Part shown: positions 15,105 to 23,601 of the stretch, piece after piece
Layout of the letters: each line of letters opens with the position of its first letter
Numbering within the stretch: position 1 is the stretch's first letter
NCBI RefSeq assembly: GCF_000308515.1
Contig: NZ_BAFV01000075.1
Location: 1 to 47,221, forward strand
Reading direction: 5' to 3'
Length of the DNA stretch: 47,221 bases
Origin: Nocardia carnea NBRC 14403
GTDB taxonomy: Bacteria; Actinomycetota; Actinomycetes; Mycobacteriales; Mycobacteriaceae
Made by a program: the position numbers and the translations under genes
The notes under the pieces: generated by a model
The model's input: only the letters and a program-made list of their open reading frames with translations
What the model was told of the DNA's origin: nothing
The model's database searches: none

Positions 15105-15578
15105 GTGGGCTTCATCAAGTACGCAAGCGATGTGACGGCGCCGATCACCGTGGCTTTCGCTTATGCAGACAATCCCCGGTCCATGACGGAGTGGCTGACA
15201 GGTGCCGAACACGTTTCGCTCCAGGGCGAAACCGACGGCGGGCTCGGCGCCCGGTACGGCATCCGGTTCCGGTTCGGCCTGTGGCGTCCGGTACTGAACT
15301 GTGAGGTCACCGAGCACCGTCAGGACGCCGTGATCGGCTATACCCTGATCGGCGGTCCGCTCACCGCCTGCCTGACACTACGTTTCGATCCACTCGGCCG
15401 CGGGAGATCCGTACTCACCTCGGAGCTCGACTACACGGGTTCGCGGGGGTTCGCGGCGCCCCTGCGGGACCGACCACGCAAGGCGCTGCTGCGCACCGCG
15501 CTGCGCCGTAGCGAATCGCGATTGCGCGCGGCCATCGAAGAATTGCACGGTACAGATCTTGTCGGCCGACTTGCGTAG
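15105..15578 (+). CDS. SRPBCC (START-like) family protein
   Basis: The 157-aa protein begins MGFIKYASDVTAPITVAFAYADNP and shows the alternating strand pattern and C-terminal amphipathic helix (LRTALRRSESRLRAAIEELHG) of SRPBCC/polyketide-cyclase-like ligand-binding proteins. It would bind a hydrophobic ligand in the cytosol; the ligand is unknown. GTG 15105-15107 was preferred over GTG 15090 because GGAGGGAGG ends five bases before it. rnhA follows after 9 bp and is probably co-transcribed. Confidence 0.7.
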   Translation: MGFIKYASDVTAPITVAFAYADNPRSMTEWLTGAEHVSLQGETDGGLGARYGIRFRFGLWRPVLNCEVTEHRQDAVIGYTLIGGPLTACLTLRFDPLGRGRSVLTSELDYTGSRGFAAPLRDRPRKALLRTALRRSESRLRAAIEELHGTDLVGRLA

Positions 15579-15587
15579 GGTACTGCC

Positions 15588-16217
15588 ATGATCATCGTGA
15601 GTACCGACGGTTCATGCCTGCGAAACCCCGGCGGGGCCATCGGCTGGGCATGGGTCGATCATGCGGGTGGCGCCGAAAGTGGCGGCGCGGCAACGGGTAC
15701 CAACCAGATCGCGGAGTTACGCGCGGTCCTCGAGGCCATCCGGGCCCACCCCGGCTCCGACCCACTGCTGATCGAGAGCGATTCGCTCTACGCGATCAAA
15801 TGCGCATCCGAATGGCTCCCCAACTGGCGTAACAACGGCTGGCGCACCTCGACCGGTGGCGCGGTGAAGAATATCGAACTCATCCGCGATATCGACCACG
15901 CCATCGCCGGCCGGCCGGGCCCGGTCCGGTTCCGCTGGGTGCGCGGACATGTGGGCAACTACTTCAACGAACAAGCCGATGCGCTGGCCGGCGCCGCCGC
16001 CCGCAAGGCAGCGGCGACAGCCCCGCGCGACAGCCGCCCCACAACCGGCTCCCGCCCGGCCATCAGCGAGAAAACCACCATGAGTGCGGCCACCGGTGAT
16101 CCGGCCGGTCCGCGCCCGGTGCTCGAAACCTCCGCAGCAGCAGGGAAGGCTGCGGAACCGGCGGCCGGGCCGGCCGCCGACTACGCGACAACAGCGCAGG
16201 CACTGCACCTGTTCTGA
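15588..16217 (+). CDS. rnhA: Ribonuclease H family protein with Ala/Pro-rich tail
   Basis: Residues 1-140 form an RNase HI domain with the metal-binding residues D7 (STDGSC), E43 (AELRAV), D65 (ESDSLYA) and D131, and the H121 loop (RGHVGNYFNEQADALA). It would degrade RNA in RNA-DNA hybrids. A 70-residue low-complexity tail rich in Ala, Pro, Gly and Thr follows. It is not the phosphatase domain seen in the mycobacterial bifunctional protein Rv2228c. The exact start is supported only by homology of the first strand (MIIVSTDGS). Confidence 0.85.
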   Translation: MIIVSTDGSCLRNPGGAIGWAWVDHAGGAESGGAATGTNQIAELRAVLEAIRAHPGSDPLLIESDSLYAIKCASEWLPNWRNNGWRTSTGGAVKNIELIRDIDHAIAGRPGPVRFRWVRGHVGNYFNEQADALAGAAARKAAATAPRDSRPTTGSRPAISEKTTMSAATGDPAGPRPVLETSAAAGKAAEPAAGPAADYATTAQALHLF

Positions 16218-16278
16218 ATCAGATGCGGCGCCCGCGCTGTTGTCGTCGTGGTACGGATATTTGGATACCACCCGAATA

Positions 16279-16315
16279 GCCTCCGGCGGTGGTGGCTCGA
16301 CCCACCGCCGGAGGC
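16279..16315. terminator. Bidirectional terminator between rnhA and the Mce operon
   Basis: A 14-bp perfect stem GCCTCCGGCGGTGG / CCACCGCCGGAGGC with a 9-base loop. It sits between convergent genes. There is no T-run, so it is a probable I-shaped actinobacterial terminator. Confidence 0.65.
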
Positions 16316-16322
16316 GCCCCGA

Positions 16323-16964
16323 TCAGTTGCCCGGAGCCGGAGCCGGCTGACCTTCCGGAGCCGCCGGTGCGGGACCGCCCGGTGCGGGGGCACCCGGAGC
16401 CGCCTGGGCCTGATCGCCGCCCACGCCGGCCAGCATGGCCAGATCCCACTGGTTGACGATCCAGCGGTCGCCGTCCTTCTCCAGACCCGCGACCACCGCG
16501 ATATCCTGCCGCTTCGGCTCGGGTGTCACGGCATTCGTCTTCATCAGGCCGATATTGACCAGGACCTTGGCACTTTTCTCGTCACCGGATTGGAAACCGC
16601 AGGACGCTTCGTCGACCCAGGATTTCACCTTGGACTCGGTGAGCAACTGGCGCAGTACATCCCAGTTCTGCTCCACCGAGCCCACCACATCGGCGGTGGC
16701 GCCGTCCTTCATGGCCCGCATGAAACCGTCGAGATCGCCCTCGAAATCGTAGGTGTTGGTCGCCCGGGCGAAATCGCAGGCCGTCCGGGTGGATTCGTCC
16801 TGCGCGGCGAGTTCACCGTTGTTCTGCTGGTAGGCGCGGAAATACAGCACCCCAGCGGCGACCAGCGCCACCAGCACCACGCCGGTGACGAAGGCGATCA
16901 CCACCGGGAGCAGCCCGGATTTGCCGTCGGTGTCCTGCGCTGCCGCGGTCTCGTTCTTCGCCAT
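16323..16964 (-). CDS. Mce-associated membrane protein
   Basis: The 213-aa protein has a short cytosolic start, one membrane segment (about residues 18-42), and an external domain with the Mce-associated pattern (TRTACDFARATNTYDF..., SCGFQSGDEKSAKVLVNIGL, DGDRWIVNQWD), then a Pro/Ala/Gly tail. Proteins of this type (VirJ/TIM44-like fold in some members) stabilise Mce complexes in the periplasm, as shown for OmamA-type proteins. It is the last gene of the Mce operon. Two Cys residues in the external domain are shared with the next protein and may form a disulfide. Confidence 0.8.
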   Translation of the reverse strand: MAKNETAAAQDTDGKSGLLPVVIAFVTGVVLVALVAAGVLYFRAYQQNNGELAAQDESTRTACDFARATNTYDFEGDLDGFMRAMKDGATADVVGSVEQNWDVLRQLLTESKVKSWVDEASCGFQSGDEKSAKVLVNIGLMKTNAVTPEPKRQDIAVVAGLEKDGDRWIVNQWDLAMLAGVGGDQAQAAPGAPAPGGPAPAAPEGQPAPAPGN

Positions 16965-17006
16965 AGCTCTTCGAGTCCTAACTTCTGATTCGTCTCGCGG
17001 CTGCCG

Positions 17007-18092
17007 CTACTGCTGCATCATCGGCGTATCGAAATTCGCCACCATCCAGCGACCGTCGACCTTCTCCATATCGACATTGGCCGCCACCTTGACCCGGCCC
17101 GGCGCCTGCTGCTGCGGGCCGCCGACGGTGGTGAACTGCTGGTCGATCACCAGCACCACGCGCGCTTTGTCGCCGTCACCGGACTCGTAACCGCACTGCA
17201 CTTCGGCCGCGGTCGAGTTCACCTGGGTCTCGGCGAAACGGGCCTTCAGATCGGGACCGATCTGCGAAACCAGTTTCTTCCATTCACCGGTCGCGTTCTG
17301 ATCCAGCCGGGATACGTAGTCGTCGGCCTTATCGCCGGTATAGGTGGCGAAACTGTTCCCGAAATCGCAGGCGGCCTTGGTGGCCGCAGCACGCCGGTCC
17401 AGTTCGCCTTGGCGATCGTTGGCGAGGTAGAAGAAAACACCGACCGCGACCAACGCACCGATCACCAGCACGGCCGCCCCGGCCAGCACCGGCAACGGGA
17501 ACCGCGAGCGCAGACCGGAAGACTTCTTCGGCTCGCCGGCGCCGGATTGCTGCGCCTGCTTCGCGGTCTCCTCGCTCCCCGACTCGGCCGAATTGCCGGC
17601 CGCGGATTTCCCGAGCGCGACCGTCGGTTCCGTGGCGGCCGATTCTTTACCCAGAACCACCGTCTCGTCGGAATCGGCCGGTTCGTTCTTTCCGCCGCCG
17701 GCCGATTCCGGGCGGTCGATCTTCGCCGTCGCGTCCGTATCGGCGGATTTATCGACCTTCGCCGTCGCATCGGGATCGGCCGTTTTGCCGACCTTCGCCG
17801 TCGCGTCCGCATCGGCGGGCTTCTCGACCTTCGCCGTCGCATCGGCATCGGCGGATGTCTCGACCTTCACCGTGGCATCGGGGTCGGTTTTCTCGACCTT
17901 TGCCGTGGTGTCCGAATCGGCGGACTCCCCGGCTGCCTTGTCCACGGGTTCACCCGAATCGGCGGAATCCGCCGTCGCGGCGCTATCCGTCGATGAACTG
18001 CCGGAGGTGGTGGTGTGCTCAGCCGCGTCGTCCGCCGGCACACCAGTGCCTTCCGGCTCCAAAGGGTCGGAGCTGGGTTTTTTCGAGGACAT
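17007..18092 (-). CDS. Mce-associated membrane protein with cytosolic Thr-repeat region
   Basis: The 361-aa protein has a 195-residue acidic, low-complexity N-terminal region, one membrane segment (about 200-224), and an external domain related to that of the neighbouring gene (ATKAACDFGNSFATY..., QCGYESGDGDKARVVLVIDQ, VDGRWMVANFD). The N-terminal region should lie in the cytosol. It holds six near-identical units DATAKV, spaced 11-12 residues, with Thr at 63, 74, 86, 98, 110 and 122, and two related sites at T144 (DETVVL) and T157 (EPTVAL). It lies 137 bp after mceF in the same orientation. Confidence 0.8.
   Translation of the reverse strand: MSSKKPSSDPLEPEGTGVPADDAAEHTTTSGSSSTDSAATADSADSGEPVDKAAGESADSDTTAKVEKTDPDATVKVETSADADATAKVEKPADADATAKVGKTADPDATAKVDKSADTDATAKIDRPESAGGGKNEPADSDETVVLGKESAATEPTVALGKSAAGNSAESGSEETAKQAQQSGAGEPKKSSGLRSRFPLPVLAGAAVLVIGALVAVGVFFYLANDRQGELDRRAAATKAACDFGNSFATYTGDKADDYVSRLDQNATGEWKKLVSQIGPDLKARFAETQVNSTAAEVQCGYESGDGDKARVVLVIDQQFTTVGGPQQQAPGRVKVAANVDMEKVDGRWMVANFDTPMMQQ
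17715..17912 (-). repeat. In-gene tandem repeats of 36 bp coding for DATAKV units
   Basis: Six copies of a unit of about 12 codons (one 11-codon unit, then 12) encode residues 61-126 of the Mce-associated protein. Copies differ mostly at silent positions (e.g. GCATCG versus GCGTCC), so protein sequence has been kept while DNA has drifted. Confidence 0.8.
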
Positions 18093-18229
18093 CTGTACTG
18101 ATCACACCTTCCCGGCGCATCTCTGCGGACGCGCCGTAATCTACCGGCCGGAAAACCAGCGCCGGGTGTGGCGGGCATCTCTGCGAGAGTATGCACCGTC
18201 GCACCCGGCACCGGACGACCGGTCTCCTA

Positions 18230-19393
18230 CTACCGCACGGGCGGCAGCGTACGTTCGTTCGGATCCACTCCCGGCGGAATATTCGCGCCGTTGTTCGGCA
18301 CGTCCGGTCGCGGTGCGTTGGCCGCGCCGCGGATCTGCTGGCCGGGCCCGGGGTTATCGCAGTAATTCCACTTCGGCAGCGTGCCGTCCTGGACGACCTG
18401 GGTTTTCACCGGAGTGGACTGGTACTGGCAGTAGGGCCGGAACCAGATATCGAGCATGGCGTGGAATTCGTTGTCGTGGGCCGGTACGCCCAATGCCGCG
18501 CCACCGAGTTCGAGCGCGGGGAACAGCGCCGCCAGCGCCGGCTGGCGCAATTGCGCCGCACGGGTGACGGCGACGAAATTGTTCACCAGTGTGGTGATCG
18601 GATCGCTGGTGGCGTCCAGCGTCGCGGTAACGCTGGCGAACTGTCCGGGCGCCTGGTCCAGCACCTTCACCAGTTCGGCATTCGCCTTGTTGAACTGGTC
18701 GAACAATACCTGCGAGTTCGCGGTCAGCGTGCCCAGGTCCGGCTGGGCCTGGGAGGTGGTGGCCGCAATCGTCTGCAGATTCGCGATCAGGTTCGTGGTC
18801 TGCGGCAGCAGATTCTCCAGCCCGGCCGAGACCAGGCTGACGCCTTCGATCAGCGAACGCAGCTGATCGGGACCACCGCTGAGCGCGATATCGAGCTCGT
18901 TCAGGATCACCGAGAAATGCTCCGGGTTCACCTGCGCGATGAGATCGCTGGAGTTCTCCAGGACTGCGGAGATCGGCACCGGAGTGCTGACCCGCTCGGG
19001 GTCGAAGGTGATCTCCGAACCGTCGGTAAGGAAGGGCCCCTGGTTCCCGGCGGGCCGGAAATCGATGTACTGCTCGCCGGCACCGGACAGAGCCTGCACC
19101 GCAACCTTGGTATCCACCGGGATATCCCATTTGGATTCGATCTCGGCTTCGGCCTGGATTCCGGCGCCGTTGTCGACGAGTTCGAGGCTGCTCACTTCGC
19201 CGACCCGGTAGCCGCGCAACGTGACGTCGTTACCTTCCTGGAGGCCGCCGGAGCGGTCCAGGTTCACGATGACCGTGTAGGTACTGCGCAGTGGGTTCAC
19301 CCGCATGACGTTGACCATCAGATAGGTGCCGCCGATGAGCAGCGCCAGGACGATACCGAGATTCGACCACAGCATCTTGTTCTTCAACATCAC
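18230..19393 (-). CDS. mceF: Mce family protein MceF
   Basis: The 387-aa protein has an N-terminal membrane helix (about residues 10-30), an MCE domain (about 36-115, including GGLQEGNDVTLRGYRVGEVSSLEL), and a long helical region ending in a Pro/Asn-rich C-terminus with CQYQ...YCDNPGPG. It would be one of six chains forming the hydrophobic tunnel that carries lipid across the envelope. The GTG 19391-19393 overlaps the mceE stop (GTGA); ATG one codon later is an alternative. It is the last mce gene. Confidence 0.9.
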   Translation of the reverse strand: MMLKNKMLWSNLGIVLALLIGGTYLMVNVMRVNPLRSTYTVIVNLDRSGGLQEGNDVTLRGYRVGEVSSLELVDNGAGIQAEAEIESKWDIPVDTKVAVQALSGAGEQYIDFRPAGNQGPFLTDGSEITFDPERVSTPVPISAVLENSSDLIAQVNPEHFSVILNELDIALSGGPDQLRSLIEGVSLVSAGLENLLPQTTNLIANLQTIAATTSQAQPDLGTLTANSQVLFDQFNKANAELVKVLDQAPGQFASVTATLDATSDPITTLVNNFVAVTRAAQLRQPALAALFPALELGGAALGVPAHDNEFHAMLDIWFRPYCQYQSTPVKTQVVQDGTLPKWNYCDNPGPGQQIRGAANAPRPDVPNNGANIPPGVDPNERTLPPVR

Positions 19394-20484
19394 TGGCCTC
19401 CCACGCGCTGCTGGACGACCTGGAGGATCTGGATCAGGCTGCCCGCGAAATCCTGTAGATCGCGCACGTCGTAGAAGTGGCTGGTGCCGGGGGCGGTGAG
19501 CATCGCAATATCGAGATTGGTGACATTGACGTAGGCGGCGAGGCTGCTTCCGCGGAAGGTGGCATCGACGGGCCCGCGCAGTTCGTGCAGGATATCCATC
19601 AACGCACCGAACTTGTCCCCGGTGGCCGCGAGCGCCGCCATCAGGTTGTTCAGACTGTCGAGAGTGCCCGCCAGATCGCCGCCGGAGGTGTTCGCGTAAT
19701 CGCCGAGCGCGGCGCTCGTGGTGGAGATCTTGCTCAGCAGATCACCCAGCGCCCGGTTGTTCTCGGCGACCGCGCCGATCATATCCGGCAGCGTATCGGC
19801 GACCTGGCCGAGTTCGTTGCGGCGGCTTTCGAGAGTGCCGGCCAGCACGCTGAATTCGCCGAGCACACTGTCGATCCGCGCGGAATTCGCGTTGATACTG
19901 GAAACCACGCCGGTGATCTCGTTGACCAGATGTACCAGCTGGTCACTACGCCCGCCGACGATGGAATCGAGTTCGGTGCCGAGCCGGGTGAGGTGGGCGA
20001 TACCGCCGCCGTTGAACATCAGCGATACCGACAGCAGCAGTTCCTCCACCGTGGCGCCGGCCGAAGTCTGCTCGATGGGCAGGGTGTCGCCGTCCTCGAG
20101 CAGGGCCGTCCCGGGTTCGGTCTGCGGTTTTGCGACCGCGATGAAGACATCGCCGAGTGGGGTTGCCTGGCGCAGTTCGGCAGTGGTCCCGATCGGGAGT
20201 TCGATGTCCTTACGAATCTCCATATCGACGATCGCCTGGAAATTCTTGGTTTCGATATTGGTGACCACGCCGACATCGGAGCCGCCGACCTTCACCTTGG
20301 CCTGATCGGGCAGATTCAGCGCATTGTCGAATACTGCGCGCACGCCGAGGGTTTCCCCGCTCGCGCCGGGCTTCGGCAGCGGAATATCCTCCACTGTCAG
20401 GCCGCAACCGGAGGCCAGCGCCACCGTACCGGCCGCCACCAGGACGGCTACGGTGCGGCGAGCGCGTCGGATTGTTCGTATCAT
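19390..20484 (-). CDS. mceE: Mce family lipoprotein MceE
   Basis: The 364-aa protein has a signal peptide with basic start and lipobox LASGC (about residues 23-27), an MCE domain (about 45-125, LNLPDQAKVKVGGSDVGVV), and a helical tunnel region. MceE is the usual lipoprotein of Mce operons (LprK-type in M. tuberculosis). ATGA overlap with mceD at 20481-20484. Confidence 0.9.
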   Translation of the reverse strand: MIRTIRRARRTVAVLVAAGTVALASGCGLTVEDIPLPKPGASGETLGVRAVFDNALNLPDQAKVKVGGSDVGVVTNIETKNFQAIVDMEIRKDIELPIGTTAELRQATPLGDVFIAVAKPQTEPGTALLEDGDTLPIEQTSAGATVEELLLSVSLMFNGGGIAHLTRLGTELDSIVGGRSDQLVHLVNEITGVVSSINANSARIDSVLGEFSVLAGTLESRRNELGQVADTLPDMIGAVAENNRALGDLLSKISTTSAALGDYANTSGGDLAGTLDSLNNLMAALAATGDKFGALMDILHELRGPVDATFRGSSLAAYVNVTNLDIAMLTAPGTSHFYDVRDLQDFAGSLIQILQVVQQRVGGQ

Positions 20485-21581
20485 TTCGTCAGTCCCAGCA
20501 GTGCGGCGGTGAGTCCGAAGTCCGGTCCGAAATCTTCGGGCCGGCCGGTCCGGCAGCCGTCGGATCGCATCTGAATCCGTTCGCAGAACAAGCTCACGAT
20601 TTCACCGCCCGCGAGGTTGGTGCCGATCAGCGCGTGCAACCGGACGTAGCCCTGCTCGTAGTTCATCGAGCGGTGGATGTTCTGCAGCAGCATCGGCGCG
20701 ACGTCGACCACTTCGGTGACACCGTGCGAGTTCTGCCGCAGCTGCTCGATCACGGTGTTCATCCGGGTCAGCGTGTCCACCAGCTGATCCTGATGCTGTC
20801 CGAAGACCGAACTGGTGTTGTTCAGGAAGTCGTAGAGCTGCTGCAACGTGGCCTGCAGGCCGGGTGCCTGCTCGGCCAGCATGGTCGTCATCTGGGTGGC
20901 CTGATTGCTGAAATCGCGGACGGCCTGGTCGTTCTCGGCCAGCATCGTGGTCAGCTCGTTGAGCTTGGTGATGATGTTGGCGATGGCGCCCTTGTTGTCG
21001 ACACCGACCTTCAGCGCACTGGACAGCGCATTGAGAGTGTCGCGCATCTTCCCGCCCTGACCGTTGAGCATCGGGTACAGCACCCGGCCCGACAGCGGAC
21101 CGACACCTTCCTGCCCCTCTTGGGGTTTCAGTGCGTCGGCGAACTGGTCGATGGTTTTGAGCATGGTGTCCAGCTCGACCGGCACATCGGTCTTCTCCAG
21201 CGGCAGGTGGTCGCCGTCCTCGAGTGTGTCGCCCTCGACATAGCGCGGTGTGAACTCGATATGGCGGTTGGTGACGATCGACGGGGAGATCACCACGGCC
21301 TTGGCGGATTTCGGGATCTCCACATCGCCGTCGATGCTCATATGGACTTCCACCAGATCGCCGTGCGGGATGATCTTGTCGACCTTGCCGACCTCGAGCC
21401 CGAGCACGGTGATCGGGTTGCCCTCGTACATACCGGCGATGTTCTCGAAATCCGCGGTGATCTTCATATCGCCGCCGACCAAGCTGTTCACCATCGAACA
21501 GCTGCCCAGCGCCAGCGCTGAGGCGCCGATGACCAGCGTTTTCGCGGTCTTCTTCACGAGGTCGATGTTCAACGGATTCAT
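20481..21581 (-). CDS. mceD: Mce family protein MceD, with a lipobox-like N-terminus
   Basis: The 366-aa protein has an MCE domain (about residues 40-120, IAGMYEGNPITVLGLEVGKVDKI) and a helical region. The start ATG 21579-21581 overlaps the mceC stop (ATGA). Unlike most MceD proteins, its N-terminal helix ends in ALALGSCSMV, which can be read as a lipobox with Cys as first mature residue. If processed, this operon has two lipidated Mce chains. Longer upstream starts inside mceC are unlikely. Confidence 0.88.
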   Translation of the reverse strand: MNPLNIDLVKKTAKTLVIGASALALGSCSMVNSLVGGDMKITADFENIAGMYEGNPITVLGLEVGKVDKIIPHGDLVEVHMSIDGDVEIPKSAKAVVISPSIVTNRHIEFTPRYVEGDTLEDGDHLPLEKTDVPVELDTMLKTIDQFADALKPQEGQEGVGPLSGRVLYPMLNGQGGKMRDTLNALSSALKVGVDNKGAIANIITKLNELTTMLAENDQAVRDFSNQATQMTTMLAEQAPGLQATLQQLYDFLNNTSSVFGQHQDQLVDTLTRMNTVIEQLRQNSHGVTEVVDVAPMLLQNIHRSMNYEQGYVRLHALIGTNLAGGEIVSLFCERIQMRSDGCRTGRPEDFGPDFGLTAALLGLTK

Positions 21582-22573
21582 CCCTGGCACCCCTCGGCGA
21601 CTTGGGCGAAGCACAACCAGTTGTCCGGGAACAACCACGGGATACCGACCTCGGCGTAGTTGCCGTTACCCCAGGCGTTGGTCAGGTACCGCACCGACGG
21701 CGGCATGATCGACAGCAACCGGTCGAGGTTGTCCTTGTTCTTCTGCAGGCCTGCGGCCATGGTGTTCAGCTGGTCGAGCGTGGTAGTGAACTGGTTGTTG
21801 TTCTGCGCGCCGATCGCCTGCAGCTGCGCGGTCAGGGTGGCCACATTGTCCAGCAGGGTCCGCAGCAGCTGCTGGCGTTCCACCACCCGCGAGGCGATGG
21901 CCTCACCCTGGGTGATGATCAGCAGGGCACTGTTGCGGTTGTCGGCGAGGATGGTGGTCACCCGGTCGAGGTCCTTCAGCAGCTGCTCGACATCGTCTTT
22001 GCGGCTGTCGATCACCTTGGCCAGAGCGCCGATGCTGTCCAGCGACTGGGCGACCAGCTCCGGGGAACCCTCCAGCTGTTCGTTGAACAGATTCAGCGAT
22101 TCCGCGAGTTTGCCGGGGTCGAGCTCCTGGAATTCCGGGGTGCCCTTGTCGACCACATCGGCGAGATCGTAGGGGACCGCGGTATTGGTCTTCGGGATGC
22201 GGTTGTCCGACAGACCCGTACCGTCACCGGGGTCGAGGTCGACATAACGGGCGCCGAGCAGGGTGGCCATCTTGATCGCCGCCCGCGCATCGGGTCCGAG
22301 TTCCACATCATTGGAGACCTGGAGAGTGAGCAGGACGTGGTCGCCCTCGAGTTCGGCCCCGGATACCCGGCCCATCGGGACACCGGCCACATTGACCTTG
22401 TCACCGACGGAGATACCCGCGGATTGGACGAACTCGGCCTTGATCGACTGCTCGCCGATACCGAGGTTACGGAAACCGCTGGACACCAGAACCAGTACGG
22501 CGACCACGATGACGCCGATGATGCCGAGCCCGAAGTAGCGATTGTTGTTGAACCAGGTTTTGAATTTGGTCAT
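21578..22573 (-). CDS. mceC: Mce family protein MceC
   Basis: The 331-aa protein starts at ATG 22571-22573 (ATGA overlap with mceB) with MTKFKTWFNNNRYF, then a membrane helix, an MCE domain (about residues 36-115, AGISVGDKVNVAGVPMGRVSGAEL) and helical repeats. The C-terminal part is short and lacks the Pro-rich tail of other chains. Role: tunnel subunit of the lipid importer. Confidence 0.9.
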   Translation of the reverse strand: MTKFKTWFNNNRYFGLGIIGVIVVAVLVLVSSGFRNLGIGEQSIKAEFVQSAGISVGDKVNVAGVPMGRVSGAELEGDHVLLTLQVSNDVELGPDARAAIKMATLLGARYVDLDPGDGTGLSDNRIPKTNTAVPYDLADVVDKGTPEFQELDPGKLAESLNLFNEQLEGSPELVAQSLDSIGALAKVIDSRKDDVEQLLKDLDRVTTILADNRNSALLIITQGEAIASRVVERQQLLRTLLDNVATLTAQLQAIGAQNNNQFTTTLDQLNTMAAGLQKNKDNLDRLLSIMPPSVRYLTNAWGNGNYAEVGIPWLFPDNWLCFAQVAEGCQG

Positions 22574-23601
22574 GGCCGGCACACCGCCGATTGCGAATTG
22601 CCGCCGATCTGCGAGAACAGACCGCGGGGGAACAGGACTCCGTACAGCGAGACATCCAGCCGGCAGATATACGCGTTCGCGTAGGCGCCTTCGGAGGTGA
22701 ATCGTCCCGCGTCGGCGAGGATGGCGGGCAGGTCGATCGCGGCCTGATCCAGTTTGGCGCCATTGGCCAGGAACAGGGTCAAAGCGTCACGTGTCGAATT
22801 CTGGACCGCCTCCAGCTTGGGTTGGATATTGCCCACCATCCCGACGAGCGCGGTTGTGGCACCCGCGATCTGCTCGGTCGAGGAAAGCAGCGACTGGCCC
22901 TGCTCGTACAGGCCGCCGATCAGTGCCCTCGTCTGGGTTATCAGCGTCTCCAATTCGCCCCCTCGTTTGGCCAGGCCCGCCATCACACCGCTGAGGTTGG
23001 TGATCACATCGCTGAGAATGGCGTCACGCCGCTGGAAATCGGTGGCCATGGTGGCCGCCTGGGTGATGAAGGAACTCAACGAGACCCGGTCACCCTGCAG
23101 GGCGAGGACGAAGGTCTCCGAGAGCCGGTTCACCTGTTCGGGTTCGAGCACCTCGAACAGCGGCTGGAAACCGTTGAGCAACGCCGAGATATCGAAGGAC
23201 GGCTCGGTGCGATCGACGGGAATGGTGGCGTCCTCCGCCAGCTGGGACGCATCCCCGCCGGATCCGGGCGCCAGGGCCACATAGCGCTGGCCGATCAGGT
23301 TCTGGTATCGCACCAGCGCTTTGGTGTTACCGAACAGGGTCTGATCGTCCTGGACGATGAAGCTGACCTTGGCTTGCGATTCGCCGGTCAGCTCGATCTT
23401 CTCGACCTTCCCGACGCGCACACCCGCCATCCGGACATCGTCGCCCTCACGCAGACCCAGCACATCGGTGAACACCGCGGAATACGATTTCGTACCACCG
23501 TCCACCGTGCGGGCCAGCGTATTCCACACCAGCACGGTGACCAGCACCGATACCAACGCGAACAGGCCGAAGCCGATCAGCGGTTTCCGGACCCCCTTCA
23601 C
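22570..23601 (-). CDS. mceB: Mce family protein MceB
   Basis: The 343-aa protein has an N-terminal membrane helix (about residues 8-27), an MCE domain (about 38-118, VLGLREGDDVRMAGVRVGKVEKIEL, RYQNLIGQRYVAL) and a helical region ending with a Cys. Start GTG 23599-23601 overlaps the mceA stop (GTGA). Role: tunnel subunit of the lipid importer. Confidence 0.9.
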   Translation of the reverse strand: MKGVRKPLIGFGLFALVSVLVTVLVWNTLARTVDGGTKSYSAVFTDVLGLREGDDVRMAGVRVGKVEKIELTGESQAKVSFIVQDDQTLFGNTKALVRYQNLIGQRYVALAPGSGGDASQLAEDATIPVDRTEPSFDISALLNGFQPLFEVLEPEQVNRLSETFVLALQGDRVSLSSFITQAATMATDFQRRDAILSDVITNLSGVMAGLAKRGGELETLITQTRALIGGLYEQGQSLLSSTEQIAGATTALVGMVGNIQPKLEAVQNSTRDALTLFLANGAKLDQAAIDLPAILADAGRFTSEGAYANAYICRLDVSLYGVLFPRGLFSQIGGNSQSAVCRP

